A stretch of DNA of 64,000 nucleotides from Nematostella vectensis (lineage: Eukaryota > Cnidaria > Anthozoa > Actiniaria > Edwardsiidae): NCBI RefSeq assembly GCF_932526225.1, contig NC_064044.1:16061453-16125452 (forward strand). Direction: 5' to 3'. How positions within the stretch are numbered: the stretch's first letter is position 1; every line of letters starts with the position of its first letter. Below, piece after piece: positions 29,616-41,509 of this stretch. A program made the position numbers and the translations under genes. Below the pieces are notes generated by a model, which was not told where the DNA came from, searched no databases, and was given only the letters and a program-made list of their open reading frames with translations.

Positions 29616-30479
29616 TTATAACCAAACAAATGTCTCTTTTTCTAAGAAAGGGGTAACGGGTAGAGGGTCTACAATTTGACACGCAATGTCTCTGGTCAAA
29701 CCCCAAAATTCTTCCTCTCTTCCCCGCAACAAGCCAGGCAGCTCCACCTTCCGGAGCATCGTTAAAATATCCATGGGAGTTAGACAGTCGAACAAATCTT
29801 GAATGTAAGATTTCCAATGACCTTGCACAGCAAGCCCTAGTCTATCACTCAGCTTTTGCAGACCCTCCCATGCCAATTCCATATAGTCCTTCAAGGTATC
29901 TCTGGCCCTATAAAACATCTGATTCCATCGGTCTTGCCCACGGGCCACTCTCCCATCACTCCAAAGACCAACGCCTCCACATAATGACCCACGACATGCA
30001 TGACGTTATACGTGTCAACCACATCGTGAGTTGCCCGAAGTTCGTTATAAGACTCCATAGACTCTTCCTCCTCCAACTCTTCCTCATCGCTAGTGTCACT
30101 CTCGACGACAACTACTTTCTCGGCTTCTTCGCCACTACATCCTGCATCTCCTCCTCCTCCTCTACTTCTTTGCTTCCTTCGGCGGCTCCGCCCACACGAA
30201 CCGGTCGCATTTCTTGTTTGGAGGTCTCACGTCACACGCAAAATACAGGCGACCGTGGGAAAACTGACCGCCGATCACCCCGACATGGCAAATGAGGTTA
30301 TGTTCACACACTGGAAAATCGGTGACGTTAACCCCCTCCTCGACTGCCTCTCGCACTGCTTTGGCCTCGTCTGGATTGAAATAAAAGCCACACATTTGAC
30401 CTTTTGAAAAATCCACAGGAGTACCGCACTTTAAGGCAGACCCTACTTTTTTGACCTCTACGTCACAAAAACACTTCAT
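29616..30479 (-). pseudogene. GRF-type zinc-finger protein with SIM and helical C-terminus, two frame changes
   Basis: ATG 30479 starts KCFCDVEVKKVGSALKCGTP; a GRF-like finger follows: VCEHNLICHVG, SHGRLYFACDV, KKCDRFVWAE. That frame stops near 30162. The adjoining frame (about 30190-29891) carries EKVVVVESDTSDEEELEEEE, a strong SIM with an acidic tail, then NVMHVVGHYVEALVFGVM. From about 29,950 a third frame continues with WNQMFYRARDTLKDYMELAW, KSYIQDLFDCLTPMDILTML and TRDIACQIVDPLPV, ending at 29616. The changes could be frameshifts or removed introns; no convincing splice pair was seen. GRF fingers bind single-stranded nucleic acid. It converges with the RING gene and is driven from the CRE-rich promoter at 30.5-30.65 kb. 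Confidence 0.55.
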
Positions 30480-30539
30480 TATCAACAAACAAAGCAGCAA
30501 TGTACTTTTAAGGGTAATCCATAATAATACCCTTACCTA

Positions 30540-30650
30540 TGACGTCACTTCCGCCCTATCAAATCCCACCAAAGTCCACCCGTGACGTAACTTCCGCCCT
30601 ATCAAATCCAACCAATCACAGCACGCCATTTTCAACAACCAATCAGAACG
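30540..30650 (-). promoter_or_regulatory. CRE/CCAAT promoter of the GRF gene
   Basis: Two 32-bp repeats, period 43, start at TGACGTCACTTCCGCCC (30540, perfect CRE) and TGACGTAACTTCCGCCC (30583). They are followed by two CCAATCA boxes (about 30612 and 30640). This is immediately upstream of the GRF gene and resembles the ATF-site-rich E4 promoter of adenoviruses in logic. Confidence 0.7.
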
Positions 30651-30699
30651 CGCCACGGCCGCGCGACAGGAATCCACCCTATAGATAGACTTACTTTAC

Positions 30700-32120
30700 T
30701 ACTCCTAGTATTCTATCTCACCGAATTGCAGAGATAAAGAACTTTTTAGGAGTCAGCCCGATGCATCTTGAATGAACTCCAAATTCGCCGTCTCATCGAC
30801 GTTTTCCCGTTCAATTATTTAAATAACATTTAGATAACTAAACATCAGATAACTTAACAGATACCAGTACACCACCCTACGAGTAGCATTGCGATCATGA
30901 GCTGTGAGGAGCAGCTAAAAGCATAAAAACAGGTAGCGAACGAAGTAAAAAGTGCAGAGGGAAAAACGTTTGTTGTGAAAATGAACTAGCTCGCGAGGTG
31001 CCCATAACCAAATATGGCGCGACGAACCATATATAGATGCTATGATTGACAAGCTCGTGCAATCTAAAAATAGCTTTCAAAGACGACATCATGGGGCACG
31101 GGGTTTGTTCTCTTATATCATGGTCTCTTGTTAATACTCATACAACAAACAAAGCTATAACAGGAATCAACGGGGAGAGAGGGGGGGCAAAATCACAAAA
31201 TAATCTAAACACATGTTTTAAAAAAAATAAGATAAACATGTTGACAAAAAAAGGCAACAAAATAAAAAAATTTGCTCATTCATTTTTATGTACGTAGTTT
31301 AAAAAACATGATGAGGAGAAAAACTTTAATTTTCTTAATCATGGTAATCCGCAGATGATTTCCAAACATATTGTTATGTCGTTAAGTGCCATGAGACGAG
31401 GATGACAGAAGATCGTGTAACATTCTCAAAAGTCTGACGCATTGCCGCCAATTTCCAACCCAAAAGCGGGAGCTATGAAATCTTCATGGGGATGAGGGGC
31501 CACGCCCTCATCCAGCTTCTGAATGCTTTAACTGCAACTTGTTAAAATCCTGCGTACGCCCCTGACAATCAAATATTTTTTTAGCAGAGGGCATTTGTTC
31601 AGGTGTAGGGGAGGCATAGTGTTATTCCACTGAATAGTGGGCTTATATTAAGGTAGGAATTATTTCACAGTAATTGAAACAGTCATAGTGGAGTGAAATA
31701 TTACTTTTGTTTTTCTCATATGCAACAGATGAGAAAGCAAAAGTAAGAAGAAAAAAACAGGAAATTCATGGAGAGAGCATGAAGAATATGCTAAGAAATG
31801 GTAGGGGGAGCTCTGATGTGGTATGGTGAATTGATTGGGGTTATTAATTTTTAATGACAGGGAAAGAAAAAGAAAACAAGAAGGGAGTTGTCCTCTTTCG
31901 CCAATGTCTAGGTAAACCTTAGTGTTGCACAAGGACGTAGGTTGATTTGCTAGTATATTTTTACTATTACAGTACTTTTAGGAAATATGGTCAACAAGAC
32001 AATATAACTTTTTTTCAGGTTTAAATGTAAATTCCTATGTTGAAAGATATCCAAAGCTCAGTGTGGCAGGGAGCATTTTTAGTTGAAAATGACCTAATGC
32101 TTTCTTATGTTGGTTTTTGC
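30700..32120. other. AT-rich host DNA right of the viral block
   Basis: Composition returns to host level. A few short frames exist but none has splice context or motifs. Nothing else supported. Confidence 0.5.
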
Positions 32121-32126
32121 ATATAG

Positions 32127-35100
32127 CAAAAAAAGGAGGCGAGTTCTGCGATCGCCCTCTTCAAACTCTGATTCATTCATTCAGCCAAAGTATACACAGT
32201 TCTACTTTTTCCGGGTTAAAGGGAGGGGGTGCACTCCCCTAAAAATAATTACATATGCTTGTTATGAAAATATTGTCTAACCCTAGGGGATAGCAAAGTG
32301 GCTGTGGTCAAGAGAAATTTCCATAGCTTAGAGATGGCAAAACAAGGCGGAGATGCAGAAGTTTCAATCCTACTTGAGCTTACTTTGGAGATTTTTGGGG
32401 GGTTTCAAGAATTAGTTGTACTTTGTTGCACCTATTCCATTGTATTTTCCATGTATGAAAGATATTCATTTAGTGTATGAATTTACTCGGGGAAAGCGGA
32501 CCTATGGAAAGGCTAAATATGAAAAGGTGTAGCTTTTGAGGTGTAACCAAACCCAGATTTTTGATTGCTTAACATTCTATCTGTCAAATATGTTTTGTAT
32601 TATTTGTTTCTCATCAGCCCAGAAAGGAAGGCAGGACCGCAATCACCATCTTCAACCCTGAACCAACAGAAAGAGCTGAGGTACATAACTAAATTAACAT
32701 CCAACTGTAAAATCCTACCGTGAAAAATTTTCAGAGTTTTCCTATTATTAACAGCCTGCCAACTACTTTAGCATCATACCCCAGCCATCCTTAGCAGCGC
32801 CCAATAGATACCTTTCTCCGTAAAGGTAAATTGTTGAGCAATTGGCAGTTTATAACGCGTTGATCAGTTCAAATATATACATATAATATCATATTAGCCA
32901 GTTTATTATTGGGTAGGATTTACGTTATATGCTGGCAGGCACATTGAGTAAGCAAACTCTGAAGGTTTTATCTATCGAAAGTGCTGTAAATCTTACTAAT
33001 ATCCCCAAAAGTTTTAATGCATGAGGATGATTTGCAATATCAACTAAGTGTTACGTGTACTTTTTACACAGCACCACCATCTTCATCTTCAAAAGTGGAA
33101 GCTTTAGAACCTTGTTTCAAACCTCTTGCTCCCAAATACCGCTCAAAGCCAGGTAAAACTACTAAACTGTTGCTTTTACAAAAAAAATATATATACAGTA
33201 TATCAGCCCTAATGCGTATGAAAGGACGGGTTGACTGGGGTTCATTGTTTGGAGCAGGATTATGAATGACATGAAGAGCAAGCATTCTTGATTATCTTTT
33301 TTTCTATTCCAGGCTCAGTGTTACTAGGGTGTTCGAACGAATCTTTTTTTTTATTTTCTAAAAACTCTTGAGGTTAGAATTGGTTGAATGGGCAGTAAGT
33401 GATGTCAATTTTCATTTTCCTTCATATAGCATTCACCGCTACTTAGCCAACAACGTTGAAAAAAAAGTTTTCAAGAACCCCCCTTATGCCAATGGTTGCC
33501 AATGCGCTGGAAAATAAGCGCCTTTGGCATGTCAATGCCTCAAATATTGGAGGACTCACTCTGGCAAAAACAACTAAGCAGTTTAAAGAGTACTTCAACA
33601 TAAAAAATGAGCTGAAGTTGCCGTACTTTGACGGAGAAGAAGAAATGTTAATTTTGAAAAACAAAGATTTGATTGAAGCATGTTCTTTCTTACTCCAACG
33701 GGCCGGCGTACGAAACAGAATCGAGAGACTACAAGAAAATTAATACGATGAAGGTCAAGGTCAGCAATGAACTCAATGGCAAAGAAGAGCAGGCAGATGT
33801 GATCAGCAAATCGGAAATCAAATGCACTGCCTACAAGTGTGAGATAAAACTCGGAAAGCCTTTTAACATCCATAACTTTAGGAGAGACACCAGACGCTGC
33901 AAAAAGATAGAGGGGTAAGCTTGGAAAGACATATCAAGCTTATTTATGACAATGACTGCAATCGCCTAGCGAGTCTCTGACAAAGCGAAGGAAATGGTGG
34001 AATATTTCCTTGAACTTAGGAACAAAGGAGAATCATCGAATGATTCAATTGACCGTGTTAGATGGTGTCGCGGACAGGCCCTGTACTCTTGAGGCTGCTA
34101 CAGATGACAATAAACGCCTTTGTCTGAACGTTTTTGGTTCTTCCGCACATCCCCTCCTCGTCCACTTATCAGAGCTGTGTGAGGAAGGCAACATCAATGA
34201 GCCAAATGACAGTGACGAGGAACAGAGATCAACTAGCGAAGGCGACGATGAGGAAGAAGATCAAGACAATTCTCTGTTATGACTAGAACCGCCGAAAAAG
34301 GCGGATCTCTTACTTGACCTAGAAAAGATGGATGAGGCTGCAGCAATGCTGGCTTTCTTAACTTCGTCTGGGATACTCCCCAAGAACCACGTGAATTTTG
34401 CACTTTTAGATGTGCTAAAGAAGAAGAAGAAGATAAGATGTGAGAAATGTGGGTGGGTGAAATATATTTCCTGCCCATACGTTCCGTTAGACGGTCATCA
34501 TGTGATGAAAAGGTGAGCCAATAGCGCCTTATTCCACTGTTATGTATCGCACCATTTTTTGCTGCTCCAAGGTTGGACTAAGTTCTTGTGTCATAAAAAA
34601 CGGCTATATTCTGGGAAGAGTATATTGTGATATGACAGGTCGGATGACAGGAAGCTATGGAGGGGTGTCCTCACAGAGCGATGAGCTGTCCATCAGCGGG
34701 GTGCAAAAACATCTGCTTCGCTAAGGATCTGGAGGACCACCTAGCCACACAGATGCAGAATCACATGGACTCCATGGCAGTACGATTCGAGTACCTTAGA
34801 AAAACCGTAATGGCGGGGGTACGTAATTTTTCTTAACTTAAGGTAATTCCTTGAAATGCTAAAAACCACACTATGAAATGTTATGTTTGTTCATCCGCGA
34901 TTTGAAATGCCTCTTCTCTTTACCCTCTATCTATACACTGCTATGCTTGAATATGCTGTTGACATGAAATTGCTATTTTTAGTATCTATTGCTTCTTATA
35001 ATTTTGTAATATGATTGTTTCCACAGGTATTTCAATGGCTCGAGAAAAGGCTTCATGACAAGGGAGTTGTTTACTCAAGGAGAGCTATACTTTTTACATT

Positions 35101-35131
35101 TAGACGGGGGAAACAATTCAGAAAACGATGA
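32127..35131 (+). pseudogene. Multi-exon zinc-finger gene or its degenerate copy
   Basis: Exon-like segments with splice sites are: 32127-32189 (KKRRRVLRSPSSNSDSF), 32618-32680 (PERKAGPQSPSSTLNQQKEL), about 33071-33152 (KVEALEPCFKPLAPKYR), 33456-33915 (WHVNASNIGGLTLAKTTKQF; then CTAYKCEIKLGKPFNIHNF), 33990-34512 (DKAKEMVEYFLELRNKG, acidic tail, then MDEAAAMLAFLTSSG and IRCEKCGWVKYISCP), 34677-34818 (AMSCPSAGCKNICFAKDLED) and 35027-35131 (VFQWLEKRLHDKGVVYSRR, TGA). The last three join in phase across good GT/AG sites, and the CxxC plus CPxxxC..H..H pattern is TRAF-zinc-finger-like. AATAAA is at 35263. A TGA at 34280 and at least two frame changes in 33.7-34.1 kb suggest a decaying copy. Function unknown. 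Confidence 0.5.
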
Positions 35132-35262
35132 AATGAAGAACACGATTATTTTGAAATATTGTGACTTTGATTTTTAACTTCGGCTTATCAATGTATATTT
35201 CTTTTTAATACATGTATGGTCTCTCATGTATGGTCTGTTAATTTAGTTATGAAGAGCAATGA

Positions 35263-35268
35263 AATAAA
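35263..35268 (+). terminator. Poly(A) signal of the zinc-finger gene
   Basis: AATAAA 132 bases after the TGA of the terminal exon. Confidence 0.6.
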
Positions 35269-35279
35269 ATAATAATATT

Positions 35280-37260
35280 ATCAATTGACGTTTTTGTTGC
35301 TTGTTTTTTTTTGGGGGGGGGGACTCACCTTAATTTCTACCCTTTAAACTTCTTAAAACCTTTCACTTTTATTAATCTAGCCAAAAGAAACAGAGATAAG
35401 CGGAAAAGGGAATCAAATTTGATGGAAATCTGAATTTTTCTACAGAGCTTTGAAAATTTTCCTGGCCGCGCGAATTTTTTAAATTATTATAGTGAATAAT
35501 TCCAAGTTTTGTCAGAATAATATAAAACAACGCATTTTCGGCAATACCACAAAATATTGGCGAAGTGTTTTCGATTGCAATGCTACCCACAATGAAGAGA
35601 AGAATAATTTAAAGCAGAGGATTATATGCGAAAAGAGAAAACATCGTTTTGTTGTGGGTCTCGAAAACAGCGCGCTCTCGTTTTATAGCGTCTATACAGA
35701 CTACATACCATTTGGAAGTTGAAAATATAAAGAATTGAACAAATCTAAGGTTATATGGACTTTAACCGTTATGAGTAAAGAAGCCTTCGGAGTAAAATTA
35801 CACTGGCATTTTCATCGACTAACTTTGAGAAGCCACTTTTGCTTTGGTTGTTTTGAGATTAGATTCTATTTTTCATCTAATATTTACAATAAAAACAAAA
35901 TACAGAGATCGAGTGGCTGGTAACAGAATCTACTTTAAAGTAGATTCAACTCGAATAATTTGATAATAGTTTTTTGGTGTTTTTGTTTTTGAAAAGTTAA
36001 TCGGACCAATTGTTTGACCCGCATTTCCTTGAACTTTAGGGGAGGGAGGGATGGGTGCGCGGTATTTCTAGCCCAAGCACTCCAAGCTCAGTGCACAAAA
36101 TACCAAGACAGTCAAACATTTTTTTTTTAATTTTACTGGATGGCTATTAAAATTATGGGACCGAATTATGGACTTGTCATCCGATTTCACAAGTTTATTG
36201 TTTAGCTTGAATTATATTTTTATTAAGTTTGATATTTGGAATAAAGGTATCTTTTTTTCATAGAGATAAAGATATAATTCTAGAATGCGCCCCTCGTCAA
36301 ATGAGCACCATGCTTCCAAATAACGAGTAAAAGCGAGTAGCATTCAATATATAATTTTGTTGTATCGCCCTCTCAAAACTGTTTAAAACTAATGGAAAGG
36401 ATCCCAATGGTTGTAATTGGGAGTTGATATTTGAAAATATTTAGTTGCATTGCCGAGTCTTTTAAGCTTAAAACGCCGAATTCCTCCGCAAAAACATCTA
36501 CTGTGTAAAACTCAAGAATCCCCTTTTTAAGGTTAGAATAATACCTTTTTAAATAAAAAAAGAGTGTTCAATTTTCAGCTACATTGAAATGAAACTACAG
36601 CGAGGGTATTTGAATTCTCTATTTATATTCTATTTTCGGATCTGGGCTTGCTTGAGAAACAAGTAGTTCTGAAGGCCATTCATTGTTTATTTTTGTTGCG
36701 AAAACACTTTTTGCTTGATCCCTCGGTATGATCTTGAAATCAAACGTGTACTTGTTTGTCAACCAAATCTTGGAAAGCCTACCAGCGAGGGACAAGCGAC
36801 TAGAGGAGGTACGCATTCACCAGCAAGAAGACGAGGTATGTCAACAAAAAGTAAAAAAAAAATTTTGACAAAAAATGCTATGGCGTTAATGGGCCACCAT
36901 AGACATCATTCTTATTGTTTATTTGATTTATCATTGAATTCCGGTTGCGTAGCCGGATCACGGAGAACTTTTCGAGTCGGCTTGTTTTCGTCCTAAATTT
37001 AGCCATCTCGCACCGACTGATGTTTGAGAGCTCGCTATTAAAAAAATATTTAGAATTTCAAAAAAAGAATTACATTCTGATTGTCAGGAAAGTCATCCCT
37101 TTTGTTGAATTAGAAATAAGGACTACTCATTTTTTCACACAAAAACGACCGGTCGGTTTTTATACGGACAGCCTCTTAAGGTTTAGTGTCGCGGTAGTCG
37201 GTAACGGTTAATAGCCGCCTGATTACTGTTTGTAGGATATCTGGGCAACAATAACCATAA
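35280..37260. other. AT-rich intergenic DNA
   Basis: Contains a G-run near 35320, T-runs and several short open frames (for example minus 36619-36816) without motifs or reliable splice context. An ATAACC simple repeat precedes the LTR at 37250. Confidence 0.5.
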
Positions 37261-37267
37261 CCATAAC

Positions 37268-37748
37268 TGTTACGGCCGGCAAGGAGCCTACCCCCCTGGG
37301 GGATATTTGCTCAGAACACGTGGACAGCAGTCGAACTCGGTGAAGGTACTTACTTTCAAGATTTTACAAGGACACAAATGTAAGCGTTGATATTTCATTA
37401 TAGTTTTTACAGGTTATAGTTGTTGATAATTTATCCATTCGGAGAATTTGATACCACACAACATACCACAAGAATCATACAACGATTAAAGCAGTTTCCC
37501 AACAAACCCGGCAACGAATACGGCAGTTTCAAAGTCAGTCTACTGATTTACGGATAGTTTACAGACTCAAGGACTACAGTTGGTGAACCCAAGGATCAAG
37601 GACTCAAGATACATATATCCTTTCATCGTTACAGTAATCGGTAGTGTCGAAATAAAGTTCAGAGTTCTTGTTATCGATCGAGTGCGTAATCAAAGTTTGT
37701 GTCGTGATTAGCGTTCCCTGTGCCCGAATACGTAGAATCGCGGGTACA
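37268..37748 (+). mobile_element. Solo LTR, 481 bp, with ATAAC target duplication
   Basis: The segment begins TGTTACGGCCGG and ends GGGTACA, i.e. TG...CA termini, and is flanked on both sides by ATAAC (37263-37267 and 37749-37753). An AATAAA lies at about 37650 near the 3' part, as expected for an LTR R/U5 boundary. No internal gag-pol sequence is adjacent, so this is a solo LTR left by recombination. The flanks are an ATAACC-rich simple repeat, so the duplication could be coincidental. Confidence 0.68.
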
Positions 37749-38016
37749 ATAACCATAACTATAACAATAATAATATTAGGTTATAGGTTCCTCTTCGACA
37801 GTTTTCAGCTTTGGCCGTGGAGTAGATGCAAACTTTGGAATCTCTGTTGGCAATATGACAAAATATGGGAGGGGTGCGGTTTCATGCGGACAACAGCAAC
37901 GAGGAAAAAGATGGCGCCGCGCGTTGCATTCTGGTAAAATCGACCAAAATGTAAACACTGAGTTTTGTCGGTGTTGCTAAAAAGGAAACAGAATGTAAGT
38001 TTTTCGCAGGAAAATA

Positions 38017-39310
38017 ATGCCATTTGCGTGCGTTGTCGGAGGCTGCACCCATTCGGAACGAAATCATAGAAGCCTCATTTCATTTTATAGCTTCCCGGAT
38101 GTAATACTTAAGCAAAAATGGATAAGAAATACCAGTCTGAGGACAAAGAATTACAAGTGGGAGAAAAACACCAGGTTTGCAGCGCACACTTTCACGGCGG
38201 CGGTAAACTTAGATCAAACAATATTCCGTCTATATTTGCTCGCCGTGACCCAAGAACCAACAAGATCGTGTGGCCAGTGGACATCTCCCATCTGGTAGAG
38301 TCCCAAACTCCAGGGCTATATTCAAATGGTGACAATCGATGCCAATTATGCTTGAAAATATATCAACAGAGCCCGAGAAATATGGCGAACGCGACACCAT
38401 CATAGACATGCCTGTTAACAAGGAGGAAACCAAGGATTGTAAAAAAAATAGGTCGTTTAGAAGAGAAAATACGACGGATGGAGGAGCAAAGAAAAGTTGA
38501 GAGATTTGGTGCCGATTTATGGAATCTGATTGTGATATGCGTTTATATATTGGACTACCCGACCTTTCTTGCTTTTTTAATTGCCTCCAACCAAGACCAG
38601 GCTTCTCTTTCTACTACAATGGATATTTAAATGCTTCCAAAGATCCTTCATATGTTGTTTCCAGTAGCAGACCGCGAAGTGTAAATCTGATTGATGTTAT
38701 TTTTAACTTTAGCAAGCCTGCGTTTGGGTTTGCTGGAGAATGATTTGGCTGGTCGTTTTAATGTTTTGCAGCAAGAGGTGTCCGAGGCTGATGCAACATG
38801 GCTTGACCGCATTTGTCATTATTTGGAGCAAATAACTTTCTAACCAGACCGTGAGCAAATAAGAAAAAACCTTCGCAGGTGCTTCAAACCTTGCGAAGCG
38901 GATGTTTTCCTCATTATAGACTGTACTGGGTTATTTTTTGAAAAACCTAGTGCTTCCTGGTCAGAGAACAAAGGCCACAACACCGGCAAGGGCCTCATTG
39001 CTGTCTCCACTTCTGCAACCTGCTTTTGTTTCCGAAATTTACCCAGAAAGTAAGTCTGATGAAGAAATTTAGAAAGTTAGAGTGGAATCTTATCTCTGGC
39101 ACATCCAGGTGACCGCTGGCTAGCTGATAAAGGCTTGATGGTGCAACATTTCTTAGATGAGTACGGAGTGCGGGTAGAGACAACCCAAAAGCTGAAGGCA
39201 AAGAAGCAGTTCACTGCTAAGGAGGACATATTTAACAGAAAGAACTCCCAAGTGAGTCCATGTAGAGAGAGCCATCAGGAGGGTGAAGGTGTTTCGCATC
39301 CTCAAAGGAA
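38017..39310 (+). mobile_element. THAP-domain plus DDE_4-type transposase relic
   Basis: A THAP zinc finger starts at ATG 38017 (MPFACVVGGCTHSERNHRSL, FYSFPDV) and completes in the next frame with HQVCSAHFHGGGK (C2-CH pattern). Downstream fragments match the core of a Harbinger/IS5-like DDE_4 nuclease: RICHYLEQITF at about 38805, DVFLIIDCTGLFFEKP (first catalytic D) near 38915, DKGLMVQHFLDEYGV (second D) near 39128, QFTAKED, and a final block around 39260 with VERAI-type sequence. Several frameshifts and stops make it inactive. THAP plus DDE_4 proteins are known from animal transposons; here it is a fossil. Confidence 0.7.
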
Positions 39311-39709
39311 ACATCACCATTCGCTACACACAATTGATATCAAAGTTGTGGAGAGTATTATATTGCCTTGCAGAATTAACCACAAAAAACATACTAGCTT
39401 TAAGTATATTATGTCCAAAGTTATGCCCATACAATATAAATAACTGAAATGTTTTACTGAAATTTCACCTCAAAGCACAATAAAAAGATTCTTCCGAAAA
39501 AATGGCTTTTACTATATAAATGTCCGATTAAGCTCCCCCTTGTATAATTCCAGAGGTTTCGAGAAAGTTTTAAGATTGTTGGAAACATTATTCTATGACT
39601 TAAAAATAAAAGTGGCTTTTTATAAACAAGATTTTCACACAGGTGCTCTTTTGCTAGACCTAGAACCTCTCGTGCATGTGCTTCTATTGTGTTTTATAGG
39701 CAGGTGGAG

Positions 39710-40480
39710 TAAACCAGACCACAGATGCGGCGATTGTAAAAAAAAATCCATGACCTTGTTTCGAGTGGTGTGAATGATGTACAAGAGATAAAGAGGCGTC
39801 TCAGGGAGTTTATACGGAACGAGCTGTTTTTTTGGGCAAGAGACGCCATCCTCGACCAGCAGGAAGTATTTTCAAAGCAACCGCAATGTGTATAACCACA
39901 TATACAGGGCGAAGGTCAAGAACAGCTTCTCAAACTGTGACCAGACGAATGTAGCAGAAAACGTTTAAAACGAGAAATCGGTATGCCAGAAATTTCTCTA
40001 ATCTATAATACACGCCGAAATGAATAGTCTACTCCAGGCTATAGGATATACAATAAAGTGTCATATTTGGCTTAAATGTTACAGATGAAACCATGAAAGG
40101 CACAGCACCCTGGTGAAAATTTTTTTCAGCCCTTACCAGAAAGGCCGGGAAGCAGAGAGGTGGAAGAAGAGATAACCATGTACAAGACCACCCGCTTCGC
40201 CCTTCCCCTTTTCTTCCTGGCATTGAAAACAAACGTCGATTACCAGGTGGTAGCATCATTCACCACTAAGGATGAAGGAAGGATGCTATTAAAGAGGCCA
40301 TTAAGAGTGGAGTCCTGCGTGGAAACCAGTTTTTTATGACTGACTTCTGCGAGGAAGAGATCCATGCCGTTGAGGAAACTTTTAAAGGTGTGCTTTACAG
40401 AGAGAAAGTCATAAATTGCCTGCGTCTTGAAGGGCGTGACTGCAAAACGGGGTGACAAAAGAAAAACTTGTATCTTGTCG
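39710..40480 (+). mobile_element. MULE-like (calcium-responsive-factor-like) transposase relic
   Basis: Fragments in shifting frames: IHDLVSSGVNDVQEIKRRLR (about 39750), NVYNHIYRAKVKNSFSNCDQ (about 39890), YKTTRFALPLFFLALKTNVD (about 40180), and NQFFMTDFCEEEIHAVEETF (about 40330). The last looks like a DDE-type segment (TDFCE..E) of the MULE-like proteins often annotated as calcium-responsive transcription factor-like in invertebrates. No intact frame remains. Confidence 0.5.
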
Positions 40481-40744
40481 TTAAATTCTCACGGTTCATT
40501 ACTTTTGATTTACAGTGTGAATGGTCTACCTGTGATATTTTTGCCGTGAACAGGCGTGGGAGTGATGGGTAAGCTAGGAGGATAACGGTGTTTCAGGGAA
40601 GAAGTCCTTGCTCGACTGAGAAGAGTGGCAAAGGCTTCCTCAGTAGAGAAATTCGATGCGGCCATCGTTGACCTTATGGCCTCCAAGGTGTGGCGGAACT
40701 GCATGGCGAACTACCACCAGCTCTCCATTATAACTTAACCGATT

Positions 40745-41190
40745 ACTGATTCACTGTCGACAGAGCAGTATCTGGCTGGAGCGACGCGAGAAAATGGATT
40801 TAAGAAGAAATAAAAGCTCGGCAAATTCAACCTTGTACAAATAACGCATCCTTTTAAGGCCCATGTACAGCCTTGGCATCTCATAACGTAGGAGATAAAC
40901 AACTTGCAGATCTCAATCCAAAAGAAATACTATGGAATATTATGAAACACCATTGGCGATGGTAGAAGAAGACAAAGAACAAGTACAGAAACTAACACAC
41001 AACAACAAAAAACATCACAATATTGAAAAATCTGTTTAAATATATATATAAATAAAATTCAGAATAGAGTCTAACCGCGCGCACAAATCCAAAGTACCAA
41101 GCGGTATTCCACCACTTGGTGACCTTTCTGGTGGGACGGATACTCCCACCACGGTCGAGGGAAGCTTGTCAATGAGATAGTAAAACATAA
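40745..41190. repeat. Dispersed repeat R1, copy 1
   Basis: Starts near CACTGTCGACAGAGCAGTATC and includes ACAAATAACGCATCC-TTTTAAGGCC, AAATACTATGGAATATT and ACCACTTGGTGACCTTTCTG. The same series of blocks recurs in order at 44896-45520 with about 75-80% identity by eye. Confidence 0.7.
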
Positions 41191-41509
41191 ATTTACTGAC
41201 CCGAGGGACCACATGCTTGCGAACTCATTGCCGGCATCCATGGCAGTGCATCAAGTGCAAACCCGGTAAAGAAAAAAAGAAGAGGAGAGGAGCAAATGGT
41301 AACAAGAGTTACATCCTACCGAGCAAACAAGGCAGAGCAATACACTATTGGCAGTCCTTGATCTTTTTATCTCTTAATCGTTTAATCTTATAGTTTTTGC
41401 TGTTCTTTGTTCAGGGCAGAACCAGAGGAAACGATTATTTTAGAAAGGTAAAAAGACACGAGAAGATCAGGTGAGGAGGAGGATTTTTATCATCATTACT
41501 TAATTGATT

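Larger units (their letters stand above)
23235..30690. mobile_element. Endogenous adintovirus/Maverick-like virus (element 2)
   Basis: Minus-strand late order, 5' to 3': polymerase N-terminus fused to hexon C-terminus, adenain-type protease, packaging ATPase fragment, small basic protein, pVI-like protein, pX-like protein, conserved basic protein, 'LVPEE' protein. On the plus strand are a left-end gene and a RING gene; a GRF-finger gene sits at the right. Hexon, protease and ATPase together are diagnostic of the adintovirus/Maverick group. The central polymerase, most of the hexon and any integrase are missing, apparently by one large deletion. Ends are placed by composition and promoter-like repeats; terminal inverted repeats were not found. 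Confidence 0.8.

Noticed and set aside
30895-31297. Possible first exon of the 32-35 kb gene (ATGAGCTGTGAGGAGCAG at 30897)
   Set aside because: The frame stops after nine codons and no donor site joins it to later exons.
38519-38743. 74-codon frame inside the THAP transposon as a separate gene
   Set aside because: It is part of the decayed transposase; only the flanking DDE fragments are recognisable.
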